Shown one piece after another: positions 35,888-43,553 of a DNA stretch of 64,000 nucleotides. Made by a program: the position numbers and the translations under genes. The stretch's first letter is position 1; each line of letters opens with the position of its first letter. The stretch is from Mariniflexile sp. TRM1-10 (lineage in GTDB: Bacteria > Bacteroidota > Bacteroidia > Flavobacteriales > Flavobacteriaceae): positions 1,463,501 through 1,527,500 of the forward strand of contig NZ_CP022985.1 of the NCBI RefSeq assembly GCF_003425985.1, in the 5' to 3' direction. Below the pieces are notes generated by a model. It saw only the letters and a program-made list of their open reading frames with translations. It searched no databases and had not been told where the DNA came from.

Positions 35888-36931
35888 ATGATATTTTCAA
35901 AAACTTTAAACCATTGGTATTCAAATAATAAGAGAGCGCTTCCATGGAGGCAAACAAAAGACCCTTATTACATTTGGTTATCGGAAATTATTTTACAGCA
36001 AACACAAGTGGCTCAAGGGTTGCCATATTACAGCAAATTTACAGAAGAATTCCCGTCGGTTTTTCATTTAGCTAACGCCGAAGAAAGCAGTGTTTTAAAA
36101 TTATGGCAAGGGTTGGGCTATTATTCTCGAGCAAGAAATTTACACGCTACTGCAAAATACATTGCCAACGAGCTAAATGGAGAATTCCCAAATTCTTATA
36201 AAGATTTATTAAAACTGAAAGGTATTGGCGATTATACAGCAAGTGCCATAGCATCTATTTGTTTTAATAAAACAGAAGCTGTGGTAGATGGAAATGTGTA
36301 CAGGGTATTGGCACGTTATTTTGGTATAGACACACCTATTAACTCATCAAAAGGCGCTAAAGAGTTTAAACAATTGGCACAGGAGTTAATTGATAAAAAA
36401 AATCCAGCAGAGTTTAATCAGGCTATTATGGAGTTTGGTGCTACACAATGCAAACCACAAAGCCCCAATTGCTCTATATGTCCTTTTAAAACCAGCTGTA
36501 TTGCTTTTAATAAAAACAGAATTAGTGAATTGCCTGTTAAATTAAAATCTGCGAAAGCAAAAAAAAAGTATTTTAACTTTTTGGTTTTTATAGATAACGA
36601 TGAAAAAACCATTTTAGAAAAACGTGAGGGCAAAGGCATTTGGCAAAACTTATATCAGTTTCCTTTAATTGAAGCAGACAAAAATTTAGAGTTTGAAGAT
36701 TTTAAAAAATTAGCTCAAAATCACCATCTGCTAAAAGAATCTTCGTTTGAATTGTCTCTTTACAATGACGATGTTATTATTCATAAATTATCACATCAAC
36801 ATTTATATACCAAATTTTGGATTATAACAGTTAATACTTCTTTGGATAACGGAATTCCAATAAATAAAATACATACGTATGCGGTGCCTATTTTAATTGG
36901 TAATTTTATTGAATATTTTAATTTTGATTAG
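35888..36931 (+). CDS. mutY: A/G-specific adenine glycosylase
   Basis: MutY removes adenine mispaired with 8-oxoguanine. The 347-residue protein has the helix-hairpin-helix GIGDYTASAI, the catalytic aspartate in VVDGNVYRVLARYFG, the iron-sulphur cluster C188-x6-C195-x2-C198-x5-C204, and a C-terminal NUDIX-like 8-oxoG recognition domain. It begins the conserved order mutY-ssb-gldE-gldD, here interrupted by a MITE. Confidence 0.96.
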   Translation: MIFSKTLNHWYSNNKRALPWRQTKDPYYIWLSEIILQQTQVAQGLPYYSKFTEEFPSVFHLANAEESSVLKLWQGLGYYSRARNLHATAKYIANELNGEFPNSYKDLLKLKGIGDYTASAIASICFNKTEAVVDGNVYRVLARYFGIDTPINSSKGAKEFKQLAQELIDKKNPAEFNQAIMEFGATQCKPQSPNCSICPFKTSCIAFNKNRISELPVKLKSAKAKKKYFNFLVFIDNDEKTILEKREGKGIWQNLYQFPLIEADKNLEFEDFKKLAQNHHLLKESSFELSLYNDDVIIHKLSHQHLYTKFWIITVNTSLDNGIPINKIHTYAVPILIGNFIEYFNFD

Positions 36932-36935
36932 TTTA

Positions 36936-37095
36936 GAGCCTGTTTAAATTTATATCAATTGTTTTTCTATACCCCTTTTTGCGCCTAATTTCGTTGAAAC
37001 CTCATCAAATGGCCCTGCCATTATCTTCGATTTCGCCTCATTTTGCATCAAAAATGACCTATAGAAGATCCAATCATACAAATTTAAACAGGCTC
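36936..37095. mobile_element. MITE-like element with terminal inverted repeats
   Basis: GAGCCTGTTTAAATTT at 36936-36951 is repeated exactly, inverted, at 37080-37095, and pairing continues imperfectly inward. TTA flanks both ends (36933-36935 and 37096-37098) as a possible target duplication, the size made by some IS5-group transposases. The 160 bases contain no transposase, so it would need one in trans. It lies between mutY and ssb. Confidence 0.75.
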
Positions 37096-37200
37096 TTAAT
37101 GCTAACAATCAAAATTTTTATTAATTTTAAAAAACGGGAAAGTAAGTCTTTAAAATGCAAAGCAATTCAGTAATTTTGCTCTCCTATAAAAACAATAATT

Positions 37201-37647
37201 ATGACTGGGACATTAAATAAAGTGATGCTGATTGGGCATTTGGGTGATGAAGTAAAAATGCATTATTTTGAAGGTGGAAATTGTATTGGCAGGTTTCCTT
37301 TGGCAACAAACGAGACATACACCAGCAAACAAACCAACGAGCGTGTTACCAATACCGAATGGCATAACATTGTCGTTAGAAATAAAGCCGCCGAAATTTG
37401 CGAAAAGTATTTAAGTAAAGGAGATAAGGTATATATTGAAGGCCGATTGAAAACCAGAAAATGGCAAGACGAAAGTGGAAACGATCGGTATTCAACCGAA
37501 ATTCAATGCACAGACTTTACCTTTTTAACCACTAAAAAAGAGAGCGAAGGTAATACTCCAAACACAACAGCAACACAAAAGCCTGCTGCAAAGCAACCTG
37601 AAGACCCTGAACCAATTGGAGAAGAAGATGACGATTTACCATTTTAA
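37201..37647 (+). CDS. ssb: Single-stranded DNA-binding protein
   Basis: A 148-residue SSB with an OB fold (MTGTLNKVMLIGHLGDEV, NTEWHNIVVRNKAAE, YIEGRLKTRKWQDESGNDRY), a disordered linker and the acidic tail EEDDDLPF that recruits repair proteins. A -7 box TAATTTTG lies at 37171-37178. The upstream MITE lies outside this box, so the promoter appears intact. Confidence 0.96.
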   Translation: MTGTLNKVMLIGHLGDEVKMHYFEGGNCIGRFPLATNETYTSKQTNERVTNTEWHNIVVRNKAAEICEKYLSKGDKVYIEGRLKTRKWQDESGNDRYSTEIQCTDFTFLTTKKESEGNTPNTTATQKPAAKQPEDPEPIGEEDDDLPF

Positions 37648-37699
37648 TAATAAATGTCTCGAGACAACGAGATACTTTGTGTAACTAAAACCATATTAC

Positions 37700-39004
37700 T
37701 TGGATCCTGACCCCGCGAGTTTTAAAAGTTTAATGACTGCAGTTGATTTTTCAATTGTTTTAGGCATCGTGTTATTATTTCTACTTTTGCTTTGTTCCGC
37801 ACTTATTTCTGGTGCCGAAGTGGCCCTTTTTTCGCTTTCAAGAACGGATATAGAAAAAGGATTGGAAGCAAAATCTAAACGCATTCAAATAATAACAAAT
37901 CTGCTAGAGCGTCCTAAAAAATTATTGGCCACCATTTTAGTAGCAAACAATTTTATAAACATTGCCATTGTTATTTTGTTTGCCTATTTGGGTAGCGATA
38001 TATTTTCAGGTATTACTTCACCTATAATAAAATTTGTGATTGAAGTTGTTGTTGTAACTTTCTTAATTTTATTTTTTGGCGAAATTTTACCTAAAATTTA
38101 TGCCAGTCGAAACAATTTAAAGTTTGCAACCTTTATGGCATACCCGCTAAGGGTTTTAGATATATTGTTATCGCCTTTAAGCTTACCCATGCGTGGTTTA
38201 ACAATAATCATACATAATAAACTGGGCAAGCAAAAATCTAATTTAAGCGTCGATCAGCTATCACAAGCACTAGAACTTACAAGTAAAGAAGACACTACCA
38301 GAGAAGAACATAAAATATTGCAAGGCATTGTCTCTTTTGGTAACACAGACACCAAACAAGTTATGCGTCCACGCATTGATATTTTTGCACTAAACATTGA
38401 GCAGAAATACACGGAAATTTTACCGGAAATAATAAAAAACGGTTATTCGCGTATTCCTGTTTTTAAAGATAATATAGATTCCATAGAAGGCATACTTTAT
38501 GTGAAGGATTTGCTGCCTTATATAGATCGAAAACAATTTGATTGGACTACCTTAATCAGAGAACCCATTTTTGTGCCCGAAAACAAAAAGCTTGATGACT
38601 TAATGGCAGAATTTCAAGAGAAAAAAGTGCATTTGGCAGTAGTAGTTGATGAATATGGAGGAACTTCTGGACTTATTTCCTTAGAAGATATTATTGAAGA
38701 AATTGTAGGTGACATAAGTGATGAGTTTGATGATGAAGATTTAACCTATTCTAAATTAGATGATACTAATTTTGTGTTTGAAGGAAAAACGACCTTAAAA
38801 GATTTCTATAAAATTATTAAAGTTGAAGACGAAACCGTTTTTGAGGATAATAAAGGTGAAGCCGAAACCATTGCTGGTTTTGTTTTAGAAATATCGGGCA
38901 GTTTCCCAAAATTAAACAGTAAAATACTATTTAAAAATTATATTTTTAAAATTGAAGCCTTAGATAAAAAACGGATAAAACTCATAAAATTTACAATCAC
39001 GTAG
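37700..39004 (+). CDS. gldE: Gliding motility-associated protein GldE (CNNM/CBS transporter-like)
   Basis: The 434-residue protein has a CNNM membrane domain (about four helices in residues 15-160), a pair of CBS domains (MRPRIDIFAL; HLAVVVDEYGGTSGLISLEDIIEE) and a C-terminal CorC-HlyC domain. GldE is required for gliding in Flavobacterium johnsoniae when GldD is limiting and acts with the lipoprotein GldD. Translation probably starts at TTG 37700 (DPDPASF), the usual GldE start region. gldD follows after 38 bases. Confidence 0.93.
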   Translation: MDPDPASFKSLMTAVDFSIVLGIVLLFLLLLCSALISGAEVALFSLSRTDIEKGLEAKSKRIQIITNLLERPKKLLATILVANNFINIAIVILFAYLGSDIFSGITSPIIKFVIEVVVVTFLILFFGEILPKIYASRNNLKFATFMAYPLRVLDILLSPLSLPMRGLTIIIHNKLGKQKSNLSVDQLSQALELTSKEDTTREEHKILQGIVSFGNTDTKQVMRPRIDIFALNIEQKYTEILPEIIKNGYSRIPVFKDNIDSIEGILYVKDLLPYIDRKQFDWTTLIREPIFVPENKKLDDLMAEFQEKKVHLAVVVDEYGGTSGLISLEDIIEEIVGDISDEFDDEDLTYSKLDDTNFVFEGKTTLKDFYKIIKVEDETVFEDNKGEAETIAGFVLEISGSFPKLNSKILFKNYIFKIEALDKKRIKLIKFTIT

Positions 39005-39042
39005 CGAACTCAAAAGACCAAATACCATAACCTGATAACTTC

Positions 39043-39648
39043 ATGATTTTAAAATTGAAAAGCACATATTTATTTAAAAGTTTAATAACAGTTGGACTTT
39101 TTATTTTAGTGTCTTGTGGGCAAGATTATATTCCAAAGCCTAAGGCTTATCTAAGGTTAGATTATCCTAAAGCACAGTATAAAAAAATTAATATAGACGT
39201 GCCGTTTTATTTTGAAACAAACCATTTAGCGTCTAAAATTAAGTATAAAAAGTTAGCCGCAACTAAAGAAAGTTATGGTATTAATATAGAATACCCTACA
39301 CTAAAAGGCACTATTTTTTTAACCTATAAGGCGATAGATGGCGATTCGGAAATCTTAACCGAATATCTTAGAGACGCCCAAAAATTCACTTTAGAACACA
39401 CCATTAAAGCAGATGAGATCCCCGTATTTCCATATGAAAACAAAGAAAGAAAAGTATACGGCATATTTTCTGAAGTAAAAGGAAACGTGGCATCGCCTGC
39501 ACAATTTTATGTCACTGATAGTGTTCAGCATTTCTTAGTAGGATCCCTTTACTTTTACGCTAAACCTAATTATGATTCTATTTTACCGGCAGCTAACTAT
39601 TTACAAAAAGACATGGCGCGAATAATGGAAACAATTGTTTGGAAATAA
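39043..39648 (+). CDS. gldD: Gliding motility lipoprotein GldD
   Basis: A 201-residue lipoprotein (lipobox LVSCG near residue 25) with the GldD pattern YIPKPKAYLRLDYPKAQY and a later PFYFETNH. GldD is needed for gliding and type IX secretion in F. johnsoniae. It is the final gene of the mutY-ssb-gldE-gldD series. Confidence 0.95.
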   Translation: MILKLKSTYLFKSLITVGLFILVSCGQDYIPKPKAYLRLDYPKAQYKKINIDVPFYFETNHLASKIKYKKLAATKESYGINIEYPTLKGTIFLTYKAIDGDSEILTEYLRDAQKFTLEHTIKADEIPVFPYENKERKVYGIFSEVKGNVASPAQFYVTDSVQHFLVGSLYFYAKPNYDSILPAANYLQKDMARIMETIVWK

Positions 39649-39683
39649 GCTACAGGTCTAAAAAATAGTTAATATTTTTATAT

Positions 39684-39978
39684 TGAACTCATTTATACTT
39701 TTTTGATTGAAGCGAAAATTTAACCTTGCGCCAGCTGGCTCGTTCGCTAAAATAACCCACTGGGTTATTTTTACGCTCCGACCTGTGCTCGGTTGAAGGC
39801 TTTTTTGGGTTGCATTGCAGAGCTACGAAAGTAAAAAAAGACAGGACAGAGCGTTAAGAAACAGTCCAGTGGACTGTTTTAGCGAAATCGAAGATTCGGC
39901 GTAGCCAATGGGACAGAAGGCGCGTGGACAAAAAAGGACGATTTTTTTAGCCAATTATAAAAAGTATAAACGAGTTCA
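39684..39978. mobile_element. 295-bp inverted-repeat element with internal palindromes
   Basis: TGAACTCATTTATACTTTTT at the left end is matched, inverted, by AAAAAGTATAAACGAGTTCA at the right end with one difference. Inside are two near-perfect palindromes, AAAATAACCCA-C-TGGGTTATTTT (39749-39771) and ACAGTCCA-G-TGGACTGT (39861-39877), each flanked by GCTAA/TAGCG-like bases. It has no long ORF and its GC is higher than its surroundings. A MITE or a structured RNA unit both fit. The remaining bases of this 511-base gap show nothing else. Confidence 0.6.
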
Positions 39979-40159
39979 TTATTAATTTTTCGCAAAATAA
40001 AATCGATATAATTCCATATAAATATTTTTTTAGGCAAGTGAATAAACATTTCGTGTTTTTTTTGTTAAAAAAATATTATATTGCCCATATATATATTATT
40101 TATAATAATGTTTTGCACATTTTTTTTAATAAAAGTAATTCACATAGCTCCAAATACAC

Positions 40160-40888
40160 TTGAAAACTTTTAGAACCGTAGTAATAGAAGAGTTATGGAA
40201 ATTACTTAACCAGAAAATATTAGTGAATTTTATATTTTTTGGCATTGTTTTTCTAGACGCTTTAGGGGCTATTTTGCCAAAGTATTTAGATAGAAAGGTG
40301 ACAATGTTTGCTGCTTTTCCTTTAATTCTTTATATATATATCTTAAATGCAAGTAAAAAGAATATACTATTTGTAATCTCTTTATTTTTTAATTTTTTAG
40401 GAATCTACAATTTCAACAATCCCTATGAAAGATATAATTCTGCAGGGTTAATTTATCACACCATTGCGTTCTCTATTTACTGTATTATCTTCTTCAAAGA
40501 CATCCAAATAGTTAATTGGAAGACCGTTCTAAAATTAGCTATACCAATAGTGTTATTTGTATTGATATCTGTAAGTATATATTCTGATGGAATGCATACA
40601 ATGCTTGTTTTTAAGGAGACCATACTGTATGTGTCTTCAGCAACAATCTTTATGATTGGCACATTTTTGCTATCCTTAAACAAAAAAAACAACGTTAACT
40701 ATATTCTAATGTTCTCAGGAATTTCCATCTTGTTGAGTTCTGTTTTTCAAGGGTATAATTTATTCTTAGAAAAGAATAAATTTCTCGGTTTTTTTGCGGT
40801 TATATTTTTTAATTTAACCCACTACTTAGTGTGTTTATATTTGATAAAAAAATCTCATGGATTATCCTTTAATCAAGAAGACGAGTAA
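40160..40888 (+). CDS. Integral membrane protein, about eight helices, unknown function
   Basis: The 242-residue product is almost entirely membrane helices (about eight) with short loops. I cannot place it firmly; the size and helix number would fit the YhhN (lysoplasmalogenase) family, but I see no decisive motif. Translation would start at TTG 40160; no ATG occurs before residue 49. It stands alone, downstream of the 295-bp element. Confidence 0.6.
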   Translation: MKTFRTVVIEELWKLLNQKILVNFIFFGIVFLDALGAILPKYLDRKVTMFAAFPLILYIYILNASKKNILFVISLFFNFLGIYNFNNPYERYNSAGLIYHTIAFSIYCIIFFKDIQIVNWKTVLKLAIPIVLFVLISVSIYSDGMHTMLVFKETILYVSSATIFMIGTFLLSLNKKNNVNYILMFSGISILLSSVFQGYNLFLEKNKFLGFFAVIFFNLTHYLVCLYLIKKSHGLSFNQEDE

Positions 40889-41204
40889 GTTTTAGAAACC
40901 CTTTTTAAATAAAAATTTCTTGAAACAGACTATCCTCGAAGCAAAGCCATAGAGATATACTTCGATTAGGCTCAGTACAGGTTTCGCCTGTTTCATTTTG
41001 ACCTCTGGATCAAAAACCTAAATTTTGTATTTTACCTCACCCAGAACTGCCTTTTCGAGCAGTTCTGACTTCTCCAAAGGAGAGGTGAATTGGATACCCC
41101 GAGGCTGCGCCTTCGAGGAATTATTTAGATTTAAAATATTTTGCAAGAAGTTAAACTTCTGCTTTTGTAGTGCGACCCCGCTATGGTATGATATTTAACA
41201 ATTT
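40889..41204. repeat. Intergenic hairpin cluster
   Basis: No gene. Perfect hairpins AGAACTGC/GCAGTTCT (41043-41066) and TCTCC-AAA-GGAGA (41071-41083) are followed by CCCCGAGGCTGCGCCTTCGAGG near 41097-41118 (over one short palindrome). The parts recall several flavobacterial intergenic repeats joined together. Confidence 0.5.
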
Positions 41205-41582
41205 TTAGTTAGTGGTCACTGTCTTCATACCACTAACTTCATAAGCATCTGATACTTTAGTAACCGTTTCTTCTAATAAAACAGGTGTTACCTTAGCTAC
41301 ATTGTATTCAACCATAGCTAATTTTTTATCAAAATCAACAGTTGCGGATTTCACACCATCCATTTTAGCAATCTTCTTTTCAATTGTTTTAGCACAACCT
41401 ATGGCACAAGTCATCCCATCAATAGTGAATTCTGCTTTGGCGTAGGTAGCGTTTGGGTCTGCCATTTTAGAAGTTTCGTTTGCCACTTCAACAGTTTTAA
41501 CCTCTGGTTTTGCTTCATTTTTACAGCTCATAACAAATAATGCCATGGCCCCAACCATCATAATGTTTTTTATTGATTTCAT
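41205..41582 (-). CDS. Heavy-metal-associated (HMA) domain lipoprotein
   Basis: A 125-residue protein: lipobox FVMSC near residue 20, a linker, then one HMA fold (residues 50-120) with GMTCAIGCAKTIEKKI. The metal site is CxxxC instead of the classical CxxC, a variant I recall in other Bacteroidota. It probably binds copper or another soft metal on the envelope. No metal ATPase is next to it. Confidence 0.85.
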   Translation of the reverse strand: MKSIKNIMMVGAMALFVMSCKNEAKPEVKTVEVANETSKMADPNATYAKAEFTIDGMTCAIGCAKTIEKKIAKMDGVKSATVDFDKKLAMVEYNVAKVTPVLLEETVTKVSDAYEVSGMKTVTTN

Positions 41583-41952
41583 CTGTTTATATTTATTTAG
41601 TTCACTAAGCTAATATTTGTCAGCGGTGCTCACTGATATGCTTCGCAGTTGTTTTTTAATGGTCTAGATGTTACATTCAAATCATGCTCCTATGTGTTAA
41701 AGGTGTCGCTAGCATGGATGTTTTATCGTTTTTCAATATTTAAATCTAGGCAAATTTACTAAATAAAGAGGCTTAGCAATTATAAACCGGTATTAAAAAG
41801 CACAGAAAAAATTATTTTTTTACCAAAATTTTCACGTAATTTAATAGCACAAATCATTTTAAAGCAAAATAAACAGCCAAAAAATTTATTAATTATGATG
41901 ATGAATTTATCAACTGAATATTATTTTCTTAAATAAAATCAAATTTTAGCAC
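41583..41952. other. Intergenic region between divergent HMA and DUF4199 genes
   Basis: On the minus strand a TTG (41779-41777) and TAAATTTG (41758-41751) are 18 bases apart and could drive the HMA gene with a leader of about 165 bases. No clear structure is seen in the leader, and no other gene is visible. Confidence 0.35.
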
Positions 41953-42396
41953 ATGAAAAAAATATCGCTTTCCATTAAGTTTGGACTTATTACAAGCATT
42001 GTATTAATTGCTTATTTTTTAATCTTGGCATTATTTAACAAGCATATAAATCCAGCATATAGTTTTTTTAATGCTATCATAACTACTCTTGGGATTTATG
42101 AAGCCATTAGGTTTACCAAACTCGAGAATCCCGAAGCTTTTTCTTATGGCGAAGGCTTTAAAACAGGGCTTATTACAGGCTTTATTGCCACCATACTCTT
42201 CACTGGTTTCTTCTTGCTTTATGCAACCGAATTTAACCCTGATTTTTTACCAGAATTACTTAAAAAAATGCAGGGTGGTTTAGGGGCTGATGTTGGCTTG
42301 ATAACATTTGTGGTGGCCATTATGGGGTTTGCAACTACGCTAGTTGCAACACTTGCTGTGATGCAGCATTTTAAAAACAGTAAAAATCTTGCCTAA
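41953..42396 (+). CDS. DUF4199 domain-containing membrane protein
   Basis: The 147-residue protein has four membrane segments (SIKFGLITSIVLIAYFLILAL, the FNAIITTLGIYEAI segment, the FKTGLITGFIATILFTGFFLLYA segment and the final LITFVVAIMGFATTLVATL), with the EAFSYGEGFKTG loop typical of DUF4199. Function unknown. It lies about 100 bases upstream of rplU, which has its own promoter. Confidence 0.85.
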   Translation: MKKISLSIKFGLITSIVLIAYFLILALFNKHINPAYSFFNAIITTLGIYEAIRFTKLENPEAFSYGEGFKTGLITGFIATILFTGFFLLYATEFNPDFLPELLKKMQGGLGADVGLITFVVAIMGFATTLVATLAVMQHFKNSKNLA

Positions 42397-42409
42397 AAGA
42401 AACAAAACG

Positions 42410-42440
42410 TTTGCAGATTAATTAATTAGCAGTATATTTG
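42410..42440 (+). promoter_or_regulatory. Promoter of rplU-rpmA
   Basis: TTTG at 42410-42413 and TATATTTG at 42433-42440 are 19 bases apart. The leader to rplU is about 55 bases. Confidence 0.85.
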
Positions 42441-42501
42441 CACCCGCCTTCCGTATAGGTAGGTGCATTTTGAACAAAATTAATTAATAAAACGTTACGC
42501 T

Positions 42502-43053
42502 ATGTACGCAATTGTAGAGATAGCAGGGCAACAATTTAAAGTTGTTAAAGACCAAAAGGTTTTTGTACACCGTTTACAAACAGAAGAAGGAAAGCAAGTA
42601 GCTTTCGACAATGTACTTCTTATTGGTGATGGTGACAATGTAACTGTAGGCGCCCCAGCTATAGACGGAGCTCAAGTAGGAGCAAAAGTCTTAAAGCACC
42701 TTAAAGGTGATAAAGTGATAGTTTTCAAAAAGAAAAGACGTAAAGGTTACCGTAAGAAAAACGGTCACCGTCAATCTTTAACTGAAATCATCATTGAAAG
42801 TATTGCTGCTTCGGGAGCAAAAAAGGCTGCTAAAGTTGAAAACGAAGGAGCCAAAAAAGCTGCCAAAGTTGAGAAAGTTGAAGCTAAAAAAGAGACACCA
42901 GCTAAAGTAGAGAAAAAAGTTGAAGCTAAAGCTGAAGTTACTCAAGATTTAAACAGTTTAACAGTTGCTGAATTAAAAGAAATGGCAAAAGCTAAAGGCA
43001 TTGAAGGAATCACTTCAATGAAAAAAGCTGATTTAATTGCTGCTTTAAGTTAA
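42502..43053 (+). CDS. rplU: 50S ribosomal protein L21 with long C-terminal extension
   Basis: Residues 1-100 are a normal L21 ([19 protein letters not shown], then [21 protein letters not shown]). The usual length is about 103, but this protein runs to 183: a Lys/Ala/Glu-rich linker (residues 105-148) with repeated GAKKAAKVE units and then a compact SAP/Rho-N-like helix-extended-helix ([28 protein letters not shown]). Extended L21 forms occur in Flavobacteriia. The extra domain may contact RNA; its job is unknown. Confidence 0.95.
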   Translation: MYAIVEIAGQQFKVVKDQKVFVHRLQTEEGKQVAFDNVLLIGDGDNVTVGAPAIDGAQVGAKVLKHLKGDKVIVFKKKRRKGYRKKNGHRQSLTEIIIESIAASGAKKAAKVENEGAKKAAKVEKVEAKKETPAKVEKKVEAKAEVTQDLNSLTVAELKEMAKAKGIEGITSMKKADLIAALS

Positions 43054-43078
43054 TTTTAAAATATAAAATCGAAATAAA

Positions 43079-43339
43079 ATGGCACATAAAAAAGGAGTCG
43101 GAAGTTCGAAAAACGGTAGAGAATCAGAATCAAAACGTTTAGGCGTTAAGATATTTGGTGGTCAAGCTGCAATAGCTGGAAATATTATCGTAAGACAAAG
43201 AGGAAACACGCATCACCCAGGTGAAAACGTATATTCTTCAAAAGATCATACATTACACGCTTATGTTGATGGCGTTGTAAAGTTCACAAAGAAAAAAGAC
43301 AACAAATCTTATGTTTCTATAGTACCTTTTGAGGTTTAG
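43079..43339 (+). CDS. rpmA: 50S ribosomal protein L27
   Basis: The 86-residue L27 begins [18 protein letters not shown] and contains [15 protein letters not shown], the core signature. It lies near the peptidyl-transferase centre. Cotranscribed with rplU (25-base gap) and followed by a strong terminator. Confidence 0.97.
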   Translation: MAHKKGVGSSKNGRESESKRLGVKIFGGQAAIAGNIIVRQRGNTHHPGENVYSSKDHTLHAYVDGVVKFTKKKDNKSYVSIVPFEV

Positions 43340-43362
43340 GAACTAATTTTCTTTTAAAGTAT

Positions 43363-43394
43363 AAGCCCTTTCTGTTTCCAGAAAGGGCTTTTTG
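43363..43394 (+). terminator. Terminator of rplU-rpmA
   Basis: AAGCCCTTTCT (43363-43373) pairs with AGAAAGGGCTT (43380-43390), then T-run. Confidence 0.88.
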
Positions 43395-43553
43395 TTTGTT
43401 TTAAATTAGCTTTTCTGTAAGGTTTTTTAAATGTTAATTAATTGCAAAGTTTAGCCAATAGGCTTCTATATTTAACACTAGCATAAATAAGACTTAAAGC
43501 GCTTTACACATCTATTTTGTTATTTCGTCCCAATAATTAATCAACAAAATAAC

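Noticed and set aside
36979..37173. Plus-strand ORF of 64 residues between mutY and ssb
   Set aside because: It is made of MITE sequence and its right flank and shows no protein-like features.
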